DNA from: Bos javanicus
Taxonomy: Eukaryota; Chordata; Mammalia; Artiodactyla; Bovidae
Length of the DNA: 64,000 nucleotides
Reading direction: 5' to 3'
Assembly: GCF_032452875.1 (NCBI RefSeq)
Contig: NW_026893842.1
Location: forward strand, 1-64,000
The notes beneath the pieces were generated by a model. The model saw only the letters and a program-made list of their open reading frames with translations. It searched no databases and was not told the DNA's origin. How positions within the stretch are numbered: position 1 is the stretch's first letter; each line of letters begins with the position of its first letter. The translations under genes were made by a program, and so were the position numbers. This document shows, piece by piece, positions 48,136 to 59,864 of this stretch.

Positions 48136-49689
48136 GCTAATCCCTTGATTCAGCAGACCCTGATCACGTGACTGAGCAGGCCCTGATCACGTGGCTGAGC
48201 ATGCACTGATCACGTGACTGAGCATGCACTGATCACGTGACTGAGAGGCACTGATCACGTGACTGAGAGGCACTGATCACGTGACTGAGCATGCACTGAT
48301 CACGTGACTGAGAGGAACTGATCACGTGACTGAGAGGCGCTGATCACGTGACTGAGGGGCGCTGATCACGTGACTGAGAGGCGCTGATCACGTGGCTATC
48401 ATGCACTGATCACGTGCTTCAGGAGGCAATAATCAAAGAGCTGAGCAGGCACTAATCACTTGGCTAAGAGGGCACTAATCACGGAGAGGAGCAGGAAATC
48501 GTCAAGGAGCTGAGCAAACTGTAATGAAGTGGTTAAGCAGACTCTAAACACGTGACGCAGCAGGCTCTACACCCGTGACTGAGCAGACACAATTTGGGCA
48601 GCTCAGCAGACACCAATGGTGCAGCTCAGCAGACACAAATGGTGCAGCTCAGCAGACACCAATCATGCAGCTCAGCAGGCAATACTCATGGAGCTGAGCA
48701 GGCAGGAATCACACAGCTCAGCAGGCAAAGATCAAGGAGCTGAGCAGGCACGAATCTCGCAGCTCAGCTGGAAAAATCAAGGAGCTGAGCAGACTGCCAT
48801 TAAGTGGCTAAGCAGACTCTAAACACGTGATTCAGCAGGCTTGACACTCGTGACTGAGCAGACACGAATCTTGCAGCCCAGCAGACAATACTCCTGGAGC
48901 TGAGCAGGCAGGAATCACGCAGCTCTTCAGACAGTAATCAAGGAGCTGAGCAGGCACGAATCACCCAGCTCAGCAGGCAATAATCCTGGAGCTGAGCAAG
49001 CAGGAATCACGCAGCTCAGCAGGCAATAATCAAGAAGCAGAGCAGGCAGGAATCAGGCAGCTCAGCAGCCAATAATCAAGAAGCTAGCAGTCAGGAATCG
49101 CGCAGCTCAGCAGGCAACAATAATTGGAGCTGAAGGCTGTAATGAACTGGATAAGCAGACTCTAATCACGTGATTCAGCCGGCTCCTCTCTGGGGACAGA
49201 GCAGGCACTTATTATGCAGCTCAGCAAGCAAAAATCATGGAGCTGAGCAAGCAGGAATCACGCAGCTCAGCAGGCAATAATCATGGAGCTGAGCAAACAG
49301 GAATCACGCAGCTCAGCATGCAATAATCAAGAAGCGGAGCAGGCAGGAATCACGCAGCTCAGCAGTCAATAAATATGGAGCTGAGCAAGCAGGAATCACG
49401 CAGCTCAGCAGGCAATAAATATGGAGCTGAGCAAGCAGGAATCACGCAGCTCAGCAGGCAATAATCAAGAAGCTGAGCAGGCAGGAATCACGCAGCTTAG
49501 CAGGCAATAATCATGGAGCTGAGGAGACTGTAATGAAGTGGCTAAGCAGACTCTAATCACGTCACTCAGCCGGCTCCTAACCCGGTCTTGAGCAGGCACT
49601 AATCACGCAGCTGAGCAGGGACTAATCACACAGCTGATCAGGCACGAGTCACGCAGCTGAGCAGGGATTAAGCATGCAGCTGAGCAAGC
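48136..49689. repeat. HOR unit 32 (1554 bp, B1)
   Basis: Twelve E-box monomers, one with AACTGATCACGTG. The P module has lost one base (CTGGAAAAATC near 48769). First member of the trimer 32-33-34. Unit 35 is a near-identical copy 4391 bp downstream; the one difference I noticed is GGCAGG versus GGCCGG near 53872. Confidence 0.92.
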
Positions 49690-50855
49690 GCTAATCCCTT
49701 GATTCAGCAGACCCTGATCACGTGACTGAGCAGGCCCTGATCACGTGGCTGAGCATGCACTGATCACGTGACTGAGAGGCACTGATCACGTGACTGAGAG
49801 GCACTGATCACGTGACTGAGGGGCGCTGATCACGTGACTGAGAGGCGCTGATCACGTGGCTATCATGCACTGATCACGTGCTTCAGGAGGCAATAATCAA
49901 AGAGCTGAGCAGGCACTAATCACTTGGCTAAGAGGGCACTAATCACGGAGAGGAGCAGGAAATCGTCAAGGAGCTGAGCAAACTGTAATGAAGTGGTTAA
50001 GCAGACTCTAAACACGTGACGCAGCAGGCTCTACACCCGTGACTGAGCAGACACAATTTGGGCAGCTCAGCAGACACCAATGGTGCAGCTCAGCAGACAC
50101 AAATGGTGCAGCTCAGCAGACACCAATCATGCAGCTCAGCAGGCAATACTCATGGAGCTGAGCAGGCAGGAATCACTCAGCTCAGCAGGCAAAGATCAAG
50201 GAGCTGAGCAGGCACGAATCTCGCAGCTCAGCTGGCAAAAATCAAGGAGCTGAGCAGACTGCCATTAAGTGGCTAAGCAGACTCTAAACACGTGACTCAG
50301 CAGGCTTGACACCCGTGACTGAGCACACACGAATCTTGCAGCCCAGCAGACAATACTCCTGGAGCTGAGCAGGCAGGACTCACGCAGCTCAGCAGACAGT
50401 ATTAAAGGAGCTGAGCAGGCAAGAATCACGCAGCTCAGCAGGCAATAATCCTGGAGCTGAGCAAGCAGGAATCACGCAGCTCAGCAGGCAATAATCAAGA
50501 AGCAGAGCAGGCAGGAATCAGGCAGCTCAGCAGCCAATAAGCAAGAAGCTAGCAGTCAGGAATCCCGCAGCTCAGCAGGCAATAATCATGGAGCTGAGCT
50601 GGCAGGAATCACGCAACTCAGCAGGCAATACTCACGGACCTGAGCAGGCAGGAATCACGCAACTTAGCAGGCAATAATAATTGGAGCTGAAGGCTGTAAT
50701 GAACTGGATAAGCAGACTCTAATCACGTCACTCAGCCCGCTCCTAACTCGGTCTTGAGCAGGCACTAATCACGCAGCTGAGCAGGGACTAATCACACAGC
50801 TGATCAGGCACGAGTCACGCAGCTGAGCAGGGATTAAGCATGCAGCTGAGCAAGC
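49690..50855. repeat. HOR unit 33 (1166 bp, B2 with deletion)
   Basis: Only eight E-box monomers; P present. About 345 bp between anchors 3 and 4 is missing: anchor 3 (GAACTGGATAAGCAGACTC) runs straight into anchor 4's continuation (CACGTCACTCAGCCCGC) at 50711-50729. B2 markers GGCAGGACTCACG and ATTAAAGGAG are present. Confidence 0.93.
49711..49887. promoter_or_regulatory. Contracted E-box block, 8 sites (unit 33)
   Basis: Eight CACGTG monomers. Relative to the 12-site block, four monomers are lost, including one of the GCATG-type copies near the start and the second GCATG group. Unit 36 (about 54102-54278) has the same block. Confidence 0.85.
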
Positions 50856-52526
50856 GCTAATCCCTTGATTCAGCAGACCCTGATCACGTGACTGAGCAGG
50901 CCCTGATCACGTGGCTGAGCATGCACTGATCACGTGACTGAGCATGCACTGATCACGTGACTGAGAGGCACTGATCACGTGACTGAGAGGCACTGATCAC
51001 GTGACTGTGCATGCACTGATCACGTGACTGAGAGGAACTGATCACGTGACTGAGGGGCGCTGATCACGTGACTGAGAGGCGCTGATCACGTGGCTATCAG
51101 GAACTGATCACGTGCTTCAGGAGGCAATAATCAAAGAGCTGAGCAGGCACTAATCACTTGGCTAAGAGGGCACTAATCACGGAGAGGAGCAGGAAATCGT
51201 CAAGGAGCTGAGCAAACTGTAATGAAGTGGTTAAGCAGACTCTAAACACGTGACGCAGCAGGCTCTACACCCGTGACTGAGCAGACACAATTTGGGCAGC
51301 TCAGCAGACACCAATGGTGCAGCTCAGCAGACACAAATGGTGCAGCTCAGCAGACACCAATCATGCAGCTCAGCAGGCAATACTCATGGAGCTGAGCAGG
51401 CAGGAATCACACAGCTCAGCAGGCAAAGATCAAGGAGCTGAGCAGGCACGAATCTCGCAGCTCAGCTGGCAAAAATCAAGGAGCTGAGCAGACTGCCATT
51501 AAGTGGCTAAGCAGACTCTAAACACGTGACTCAGCAGGCTTGACACTCGTGACTGAGCAGACACAAAACTTGCAGCCCAGCAGACAATACTCCTGGAGCT
51601 GAGCAGGCAGGAATCACGCAGCTCTTCAGACAGTAATCAAGGAGCTGAGCAGGCACGAATCACGCAGCTCAGCAGGCAATAATCCTGGAGCTGAGCAAGC
51701 AGGAATCACGCAGCTCAGCAGGCAATAATCAAGAAGCAGAGCAGGCAGGAATCAGGCAGCTCAGCAGCCAATAATCAAGAAGCTAGCAGTCAGGAATCGC
51801 GCAGCTCAGCAGGCAATAATCATGGAGCTGAGCTGGCAGGAATCACGCAACTTAGCAGGCAACAATAATTGGAGCTGAAGGCTGTAATGAACTGGATAAG
51901 CAGACTCTAATCACGTGATTCAGCCGGCTCCTCTCTGGGGACAGAGCAGGCACTTATTATGCAGCTCAGCAAGCAAAAATCATGGAGCTGAGCAAGCAGG
52001 AATCACGCAGCTCAGCAGGCAATAATCATGGAGCTGAGCAAACAGGAATCACGCAGCTCAGCATGCAATAATCAAGAAGCGGAGCAGGCAGGAATCACGC
52101 AGCTCAGCAGGCAATAAATATGGAGCTGAGCAAGCAGGAATCACGCAGTTCAGCAGGCAATAATCAAGAAGCTGAGCAGGCAGGAATCACGCAGCTCAGC
52201 AGGCAATAAATATGGAGCTGAGCAAGCAGGAATCACGCAGCTCAGCAGGCAATAAATATGGAGCTGAGCAAGCAGGAATCACGCAGCTCAGCAGGCAATA
52301 ATCAAGAAGCTGAGCAGGCAGGAATCACGCAGCTTAGCAGGCAATAATCATGGAGCTGAGCAGACTGTAATGAAGTGGCTAAGCAGACTCTAATCACGTC
52401 ACTCAGCCCGCTCCTAACTCGGTCTTGAGCAGGCACTAATCACGCAGCTGAGCAGGGACTAATCACACAGCTGATCAGGCACGAGTCACGCAGCTGAGCA
52501 GGGATTAAGCATGCAGCTGAGCAAGC
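50856..52526. repeat. HOR unit 34 (1671 bp, B1)
   Basis: Eleven E-box monomers; P present. Tail expanded with an extra CAGTTCAGCAGG dimer and three AATAAATATGG copies. Private changes: ACTGTGCATGC near 51005 and CTATCAGGAACTG near 51095. ACACAAAACTTGC near 51560 is shared with units 40 and 41. Confidence 0.92.
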
Positions 52527-54080
52527 GCTAATCCCTTGATTCAGCAGACCCTGATCACGTGACTGAGCAGGCCCTGATCACGTGGCTGAGCATGCACTGA
52601 TCACGTGACTGAGCATGCACTGATCACGTGACTGAGAGGCACTGATCACGTGACTGAGAGGCACTGATCACGTGACTGAGCATGCACTGATCACGTGACT
52701 GAGAGGAACTGATCACGTGACTGAGAGGCGCTGATCACGTGACTGAGGGGCGCTGATCACGTGACTGAGAGGCGCTGATCACGTGGCTATCATGCACTGA
52801 TCACGTGCTTCAGGAGGCAATAATCAAAGAGCTGAGCAGGCACTAATCACTTGGCTAAGAGGGCACTAATCACGGAGAGGAGCAGGAAATCGTCAAGGAG
52901 CTGAGCAAACTGTAATGAAGTGGTTAAGCAGACTCTAAACACGTGACGCAGCAGGCTCTACACCCGTGACTGAGCAGACACAATTTGGGCAGCTCAGCAG
53001 ACACCAATGGTGCAGCTCAGCAGACACAAATGGTGCAGCTCAGCAGACACCAATCATGCAGCTCAGCAGGCAATACTCATGGAGCTGAGCAGGCAGGAAT
53101 CACACAGCTCAGCAGGCAAAGATCAAGGAGCTGAGCAGGCACGAATCTCGCAGCTCAGCTGGAAAAATCAAGGAGCTGAGCAGACTGCCATTAAGTGGCT
53201 AAGCAGACTCTAAACACGTGATTCAGCAGGCTTGACACTCGTGACTGAGCAGACACGAATCTTGCAGCCCAGCAGACAATACTCCTGGAGCTGAGCAGGC
53301 AGGAATCACGCAGCTCTTCAGACAGTAATCAAGGAGCTGAGCAGGCACGAATCACCCAGCTCAGCAGGCAATAATCCTGGAGCTGAGCAAGCAGGAATCA
53401 CGCAGCTCAGCAGGCAATAATCAAGAAGCAGAGCAGGCAGGAATCAGGCAGCTCAGCAGCCAATAATCAAGAAGCTAGCAGTCAGGAATCGCGCAGCTCA
53501 GCAGGCAACAATAATTGGAGCTGAAGGCTGTAATGAACTGGATAAGCAGACTCTAATCACGTGATTCAGCCGGCTCCTCTCTGGGGACAGAGCAGGCACT
53601 TATTATGCAGCTCAGCAAGCAAAAATCATGGAGCTGAGCAAGCAGGAATCACGCAGCTCAGCAGGCAATAATCATGGAGCTGAGCAAACAGGAATCACGC
53701 AGCTCAGCATGCAATAATCAAGAAGCGGAGCAGGCAGGAATCACGCAGCTCAGCAGTCAATAAATATGGAGCTGAGCAAGCAGGAATCACGCAGCTCAGC
53801 AGGCAATAAATATGGAGCTGAGCAAGCAGGAATCACGCAGCTCAGCAGGCAATAATCAAGAAGCTGAGCAGGCCGGAATCACGCAGCTTAGCAGGCAATA
53901 ATCATGGAGCTGAGGAGACTGTAATGAAGTGGCTAAGCAGACTCTAATCACGTCACTCAGCCGGCTCCTAACCCGGTCTTGAGCAGGCACTAATCACGCA
54001 GCTGAGCAGGGACTAATCACACAGCTGATCAGGCACGAGTCACGCAGCTGAGCAGGGATTAAGCATGCAGCTGAGCAAGC
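52527..54080. repeat. HOR unit 35 (1554 bp, B1; copy of unit 32)
   Basis: Same length, E-box count (12), P-module base loss and tail (GTCAATAAATATGG) as unit 32. Opens the second copy of the trimer. Confidence 0.93.
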
Positions 54081-55246
54081 GCTAATCCCTTGATTCAGCA
54101 GACCCTGATCACGTGACTGAGCAGGCCCTGATCACGTGGCTGAGCATGCACTGATCACGTGACTGAGAGGCACTGATCACGTGACTGAGAGGCACTGATC
54201 ACGTGACTGAGGGGCGCTGATCACGTGACTGAGAGGCGCTGATCACGTGGCTATCATGCACTGATCACGTGCTTCAGGAGGCAATAATCAAAGAGCTGAG
54301 CAGGCACTAATCACTTGGCTAAGAGGGCACTAATCACGGAGAGGAGCAGGAAATCGTCAAGGAGCTGAGCAAACTGTAATGAAGTGGTTAAGCAGACTCT
54401 AAACACGTGACGCAGCAGGCTCTACACCCGTGACTGAGCAGACACAATTTGGGCAGCTCAGCAGACACCAATGGTGCAGCTCAGCAGACACAAATGGTGC
54501 AGCTCAGCAGACACCAATCATGCAGCTCAGCAGGCAATACTCATGGAGCTGAGCAGGCAGGAATCACTCAGCTCAGCAGGCAAAGATCAAGGAGCTGAGC
54601 AGGCACGAATCTCGCAGCTCAGCTGGCAAAAATCAAGGAGCTGAGCAGACTGCCATTAAGTGGCTAAGCAGACTCTAAACACGTGACTCAGCAGGCTTGA
54701 CACCCGTGACTGAGCACACACGAATCTTGCAGCCCAGCAGACAATACTCCTGGAGCTGAGCAGGCAGGACTCACGCAGCTCAGCAGACAGTATTAAAGGA
54801 GCTGAGCAGGCAAGAATCACGCAGCTCAGCAGGCAATAATCCTGGAGCTGAGCAAGCAGGAATCACGCAGCTCAGCAGGCAATAATCAAGAAGCAGAGCA
54901 GGCAGGAATCAGGCAGCTCAGCAGCCAATAAGCAAGAAGCTAGCAGTCAGGAATCCCGCAGCTCAGCAGGCAATAATCATGGAGCTGAGCTGGCAGGAAT
55001 CACGCAACTCAGCAGGCAATACTCACGGACCTGAGCAGGCAGGAATCACGCAACTTAGCAGGCAATAATAATTGGAGCTGAAGGCTGTAATGAACTGGAT
55101 AAGCAGACTCTAATCACGTCACTCAGCCCGCTCCTAACTCGGTCTTGAGCAGGCACTAATCACGCAGCTGAGCAGGGACTAATCACACAGCTGATCAGGC
55201 ACGAGTCACGCAGCTGAGCAGGGATTAAGCATGCAGCTGAGCAAGC
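54081..55246. repeat. HOR unit 36 (1166 bp, B2 with deletion; copy of unit 33)
   Basis: Eight E-box monomers, P present, and the same anchor 3/anchor 4 deletion junction at 55101-55119. Length identical to unit 33. Confidence 0.93.
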
Positions 55247-56916
55247 GCTAATCCCTTGATTCAGCAGACCCTGATCACGTGACTGAGCAGGCCCTGATCA
55301 CGTGGCTGAGCATGCACTGATCACGTGACTGAGCATGCACTGATCACGTGACTGAGAGGCACTGATCACGTGACTGAGAGGCACTGATCACGTGACTGAG
55401 CATGCACTGATCACGTGACTGAGAGGAACTGATCACGTGACTGAGGGGCGCTGATCACGTGACTGAGAGGCGCTGATCACGTGGCTATCATGAACTGATC
55501 ACGTGCTTCAGGAGGCAATAATCAAAGAGCTGAGCAGGCACTAATCACTTGGCTAAGAGGGCACTAATCACGGAGAGGAGCAGGAAATCGTCAAGGAGCT
55601 GAGCAAACTGTAATGAAGTGGTTAAGCAGACTCTAAACACGTGACGCAGCAGGCTCTACACCCGTGACTGAGCAGACACAATTTGGGCAGCTCAGCAGAC
55701 ACCAATGGTGCAGCTCAGCAGACACAAATGGTGCAGCTCAGCAGACACCAATCATGCAGCTCAGCAGGCAATACTCATGGAGCTGAGCAGGCAGGAATCA
55801 CACAGCTCAGCAGGCAAAGATCAAGGAGCTGAGCAGGCACGAATCTCGCAGCTCAGCTGGAAAAATCAAGGAGCTGAGCAGACTGCCATTAAGTGGCTAA
55901 GCAGACTCTAAACACGTGATTCAGCAGGCTTGACACTCGTGACTGAGCAGACACGAATCTTGCAGCCCAGCAGACAATACTCCTGGAGCTGAGCAGGCAG
56001 GAATCACGCAGCTCTTCAGACAGTAATCAAGGAGCTGAGCAGGCACGAATCACGCAGCTCAGCAGGCAATAATCCTGGAGCTGAGCAAGCAGGAATCACG
56101 CAGCTCAGCAGGCAATAATCAAGAAGCAGAGCAGGCAGGAATCAGGCAGCTCAGCAGCCAATAATCAAGAAGCTAGCAGTCAGGAATCGCGCAGCTCAGC
56201 AGGCAATAATCATGGAGCTGAGCTGGCAGGAATCACGCAACTTAGCAGGCAACAATAATTGGAGCTGAAGGCTGTAATGAACTGGATAAGCAGACTCTAA
56301 TCACGTGATTCAGCCGGCTCCTCTCTGAGGACTGAGCAGGCACTTATTATGCAGCTCAGCAAGCAAAAATCATGGAGCTGAGCAAGCAGGAATCACGCAG
56401 CTCAGCAGGCAATAATCATGGAGCTGAGCAAACAGGAATCACGCAGCTCAGCATGCAATAATCAAGAAGCGGAGCAGGCAGGAATCACGCAGCTCAGCAG
56501 GCAATAAATATGGAGCTGAGCAAGCAGGAATCACGCAGTTCAGCAGGCAATAATCAAGAAGCTGAGCAGGCAGGAATCACGCAGCTCAGCATGCAATAAA
56601 TATGGAGCTGAGCAAGCAGGAATCACGCAGCTCAGCAGGCAATAAATATGGAGCTGAGCAAGCTGGAATCACGCAGCTCAGCAGGCAATAATCAAGAAGC
56701 TGAGCAGGCAGGAATCACGCAGCTTAGCAGGCAATAATCATGGAGCTGAGCAGACTGTAATGAAGTGGCTAAGCAGACTCTAATCACGTCACTCAGCCCG
56801 CTCCTAACTCGGTCTTGAGCAGGCACTAATCACGCAGCTGAGCAGGGACTAATCACACAGCTGATCAGGCACGAGTCACGCAGCTGAGCAGGGATTAAGC
56901 ATGCAGCTGAGCAAGC
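55247..56916. repeat. HOR unit 37 (1670 bp, B1)
   Basis: Positional counterpart of unit 34 but less identical than the 32/35 and 33/36 pairs. It has the P-module base loss, ACACGAATCTTGC instead of ACACAAAACTTGC, TCTCTGAGGACTGAGC instead of the GGGGACAGAGC form, and private changes near 56590 (CATGCAATAAATATGG) and 56662 (AGCTGGAATC). Confidence 0.92.
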
Positions 56917-58608
56917 GCTAATCCCTTGATTCAGCAGACCCTGATCACGTGACTGAGCAGGCCCTGATCACGTGGCTGAGCATGCACTGATCACGTGACT
57001 GAGCATGCACTGATCACGTGACTGAGAGGCACTGATCACGTGACTGAGAGGCACTGATCACGTGACTGAGCATGCACTGATCACGTGACTGAGAGGAACT
57101 GATCACGTGACTGAGAGGCGCTGATCACGTGACTGAGGGGCGCTGATCACGTGACTGAGAGGCGCTGATCACGTGGCTATCATGCACTGATCACGTGCTT
57201 CAGGAGGCAATAATCAAAGAGCTGAGCAGGCACTAATCACTTGGCTAAGAGGGCACTAATCACGGAGAGGAGCAGGAAATCGTCAAGGAGCTGAGCAAAC
57301 TGTAATGAAGTGGTTAAGCAGACTCTAAACACGTGACGCAGCAGGCTCTACACCCGTGACTGAGCAGACACAATTTGGGCAGCTCAGCAGACACCAATGG
57401 TGCAGCTCAGCAGACACAAATGGTGCAGCTCAGCAGACACCAATCATGCAGCTCAGCAGGCAATACTCATGGAGCTGAGCAGGCAGGAATCACACAGCTC
57501 AGCAGGCAAAGATCAAGGAGCTGAGCAGGCACGAATCTCGCAGCTCAGCTGGCAAAAATCAAGGAGCTGAGCAGACTGCAATTAAGTGGCTAAGCAGACT
57601 CTAAACACGTGACTCAGCAGGCTTGACACTCGTGACTGAGCAGACACGAATCTTGCAGCCCAGCAGACAATACTACTGGAGCTGAGCAGGCAGGAATCAC
57701 GCAGCTCAGCAGACAGTAATCAAGGAGCTGAGCAGGCACGAATCACGCAGCTCAGCAGGCAATAATCCTGGAGCTGAGCAAGCAGGAATCACGCAGCTCA
57801 GCAGGCAATAATCAAGAAGCAGAGCAGGCAGGAATCAGGCAGCTCAGCAGCCAATAAGCAAGAAGCTAGCAGTCAGGAATCGCGCAGCTCAGCAGGCAAT
57901 AATCCTGGAGCTGAGCAAGCAGGAATAAGGCAGCTCAGCAGCCAATAATCAAGAAGCTAGCAGTCAGGAATCGCGCAGCTCAGCAGGCAATAATCATGGA
58001 GCTGAGCTGGCAGGAATCACGCAACTCAGCAGGCAATACTCACGGACCTCAGCAGGCAGGAATCACGCAACTTAGCAGGCAATAATAATTGGAGCTGAAG
58101 GCTGTAATGAACTGGATAAGCAGACTCTAATCACGTGATTCAGCCGGCTCCTCTCTGCGGACTGAGCAGGCACTTATTATGCAGCTCAGCAAGCAAAAAT
58201 CATGGAGCTGAGCAAGCAGGAATCACGCAGCTCAGCAGGCAATAATCATTGAGCTGAGCAAACAGGAATCACGCAGCTCAGCATGCAATAATCAAGAAGC
58301 TGAGCAGGCAGGAATCACGCAGCTCAGCAGGCAATAAATATGGAGCTGAGCAAGCAGGAATCACGCAGCTCAGCAGGCAATAATCAAGAAGCTGAGCAGG
58401 CAGGAATCACGCAGCTTAGCAGGCAATAATCATGGAGCTGAGCAGACTGTAATGAAGTGGCTAAGCAGACTCTAATCACGTCACTCAGCCGGCTCCTAAC
58501 CCGGTCTTGAGCAGGCACTAATCACGCAGCTGAGCAGGGACTAATCACACAGCTGATCAGGCACGAGTCAGGCAGCTGAGCAGGGATTAAGCATGCAGCT
58601 GAGCAAGC
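56917..58608. repeat. HOR unit 38 (1692 bp, B1-to-A chimera)
   Basis: Twelve E-box monomers; P present. The first half is B1 with private changes CTGCAATTAAG (57576) and TACTACTGG (57671), both repeated in unit 42. Between anchors 2 and 3 an extra stretch (near 57890-57965) repeats the AATCCTGG and CCAATAATCAAG segments; after that the unit is A-like. Private: CACGGACCTCAGC near 58042 and TCTCTGCGGACTG near 58152. Confidence 0.9.
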
Positions 58609-59380
58609 GCTAATCCCTTGATTCAGCAGACCCTGATCACGTGACTGAGCAGGCCCTGATCACGTGGCTGAGCATGCACTGATCACGTGACTGAGCATGC
58701 ACTGATCACGTGACTGAGAGGCACTGATCACGTGACTGAGAGGCACTGATCACGTGACTGAGCATGCACTGATCACGTGACTGAGAGGCACTGATCACGT
58801 GACTGAGAGGCGCTGATCACGTGACTGAGGGGCGCTGATCACGTGACTGAGAGGCGCTGATCACGTGGCTATCATGCACTGATCACGTGCTTCAGGAGGC
58901 AATAATCAAAGAGCTGAGCAGGCACTAATCACTTGGCTAAGAGGGCACTAATCACGGAGAGGAGCAGGAAATCGTCAAGGAGCTGAGCAAACTGTAATGA
59001 AGTGGTTAAGCAGACTCTAAACACGTGACGCAGCAGGCTCTACACCCGTGACTGAGCAGACACAATTTGGGCAGCTCAGCAGACACCAATGGTGCAGCTC
59101 AGCAGACACAAATGGTGCAGCTCAGCAGACACCAATCATGCAGCTCAGCAGGCAATACTCATGGAGCTGAGCAGGCAGGAATCACTCAGCTCAGCAGGCA
59201 AAGATCAAGGAGCTGAGCAGGCACGAATCTCGCAGCTCAGCTGGCAAAAATCAAGGAGCTGAGCAGACTGCCATTAAGTGGCTAAGCAGACTCTAAACAC
59301 GTGACTCAGCAGGCTTGACACCCGTGACTGAGCACACACGAATCTTGCAGCCCAGCAGACAATACTCCTGGAGCTGAGCA
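58010..59380. repeat. A-like island inside the B domain
   Basis: The end of unit 38 and the first half of unit 39 revert to A states: GAAGCTGAGCAGG near 58292, CAGCCGGCTCCTAACCCGG near 58487, GAGTCAGGCAGC near 58566, GAGAGGCACTG in the E-box block and AATCACTCAGCTC near 59181. B2 states (GGCAGGACTCAC) resume near 59385. Limits are approximate. A conversion tract or crossover between A and B units is the likely origin. Confidence 0.65.
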
Positions 59381-59864
59381 GGCAGGACTCACGCAGCTCA
59401 GCAGACAGTATTAAAGGAGCTGAGCAGGCAAGAATCACGCAGCTCAGCAGGCAATAATCCTGGAGCTGAGCAAGCAGGAATCACGCAGCTCAGCAGGCAA
59501 TAATCAAGAAGCAGAGCAGGCAGGAATCAGGCAGCTCAGCAGCCAATAAGCAAGAAGCTAGCAGTCAGGAATCCCGCAGCTCAGCAGGCAATAATCATGG
59601 AGCTGAGCTGGCAGGAATCACGCAACTCAGCAGGCAATACTCACGGACCTGAGCAGGCAGGAATCACGCAACTTAGCAGGCAATAATAATTGGAGCTGAA
59701 GGCTGTAATGAACTGGATAAGCAGACTCTAATCACGTCACTCAGCCCGCTCCTAACTCGGTCTTGAGCAGGCACTAATCACGCAGCTGAGCAGGGACTAA
59801 TCACACAGCTGATCAGGCACGAGTCACGCAGCTGAGCAGGGATTAAGCATGCAGCTGAGCAAGC
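58609..59864. repeat. HOR unit 39 (1256 bp, A start, B2 end with deletion)
   Basis: Twelve E-box monomers with A-type spacers, P present, then B2 markers from about 59385 and the same deletion at anchors 3/4 (near 59719-59737) as units 33 and 36. The 90 bp excess over those units is the fuller E-box block. Confidence 0.92.

Noticed and set aside
48616..48822. Open frame of 68 codons starting MVQLSRH, repeated at 53007-53213 and 55705-55911 and, with one residue changed or so, at 32750-32956
   Set aside because: The frame runs through the CCAAT cluster and P module and exists only because one base is lost at CTGG(C)AAAA(A)TC; most units stop earlier. The protein is low-complexity, set by the 23 bp monomer shifting frame, with no ribosome binding site, domain or conservation pattern. 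Treated as non-coding.
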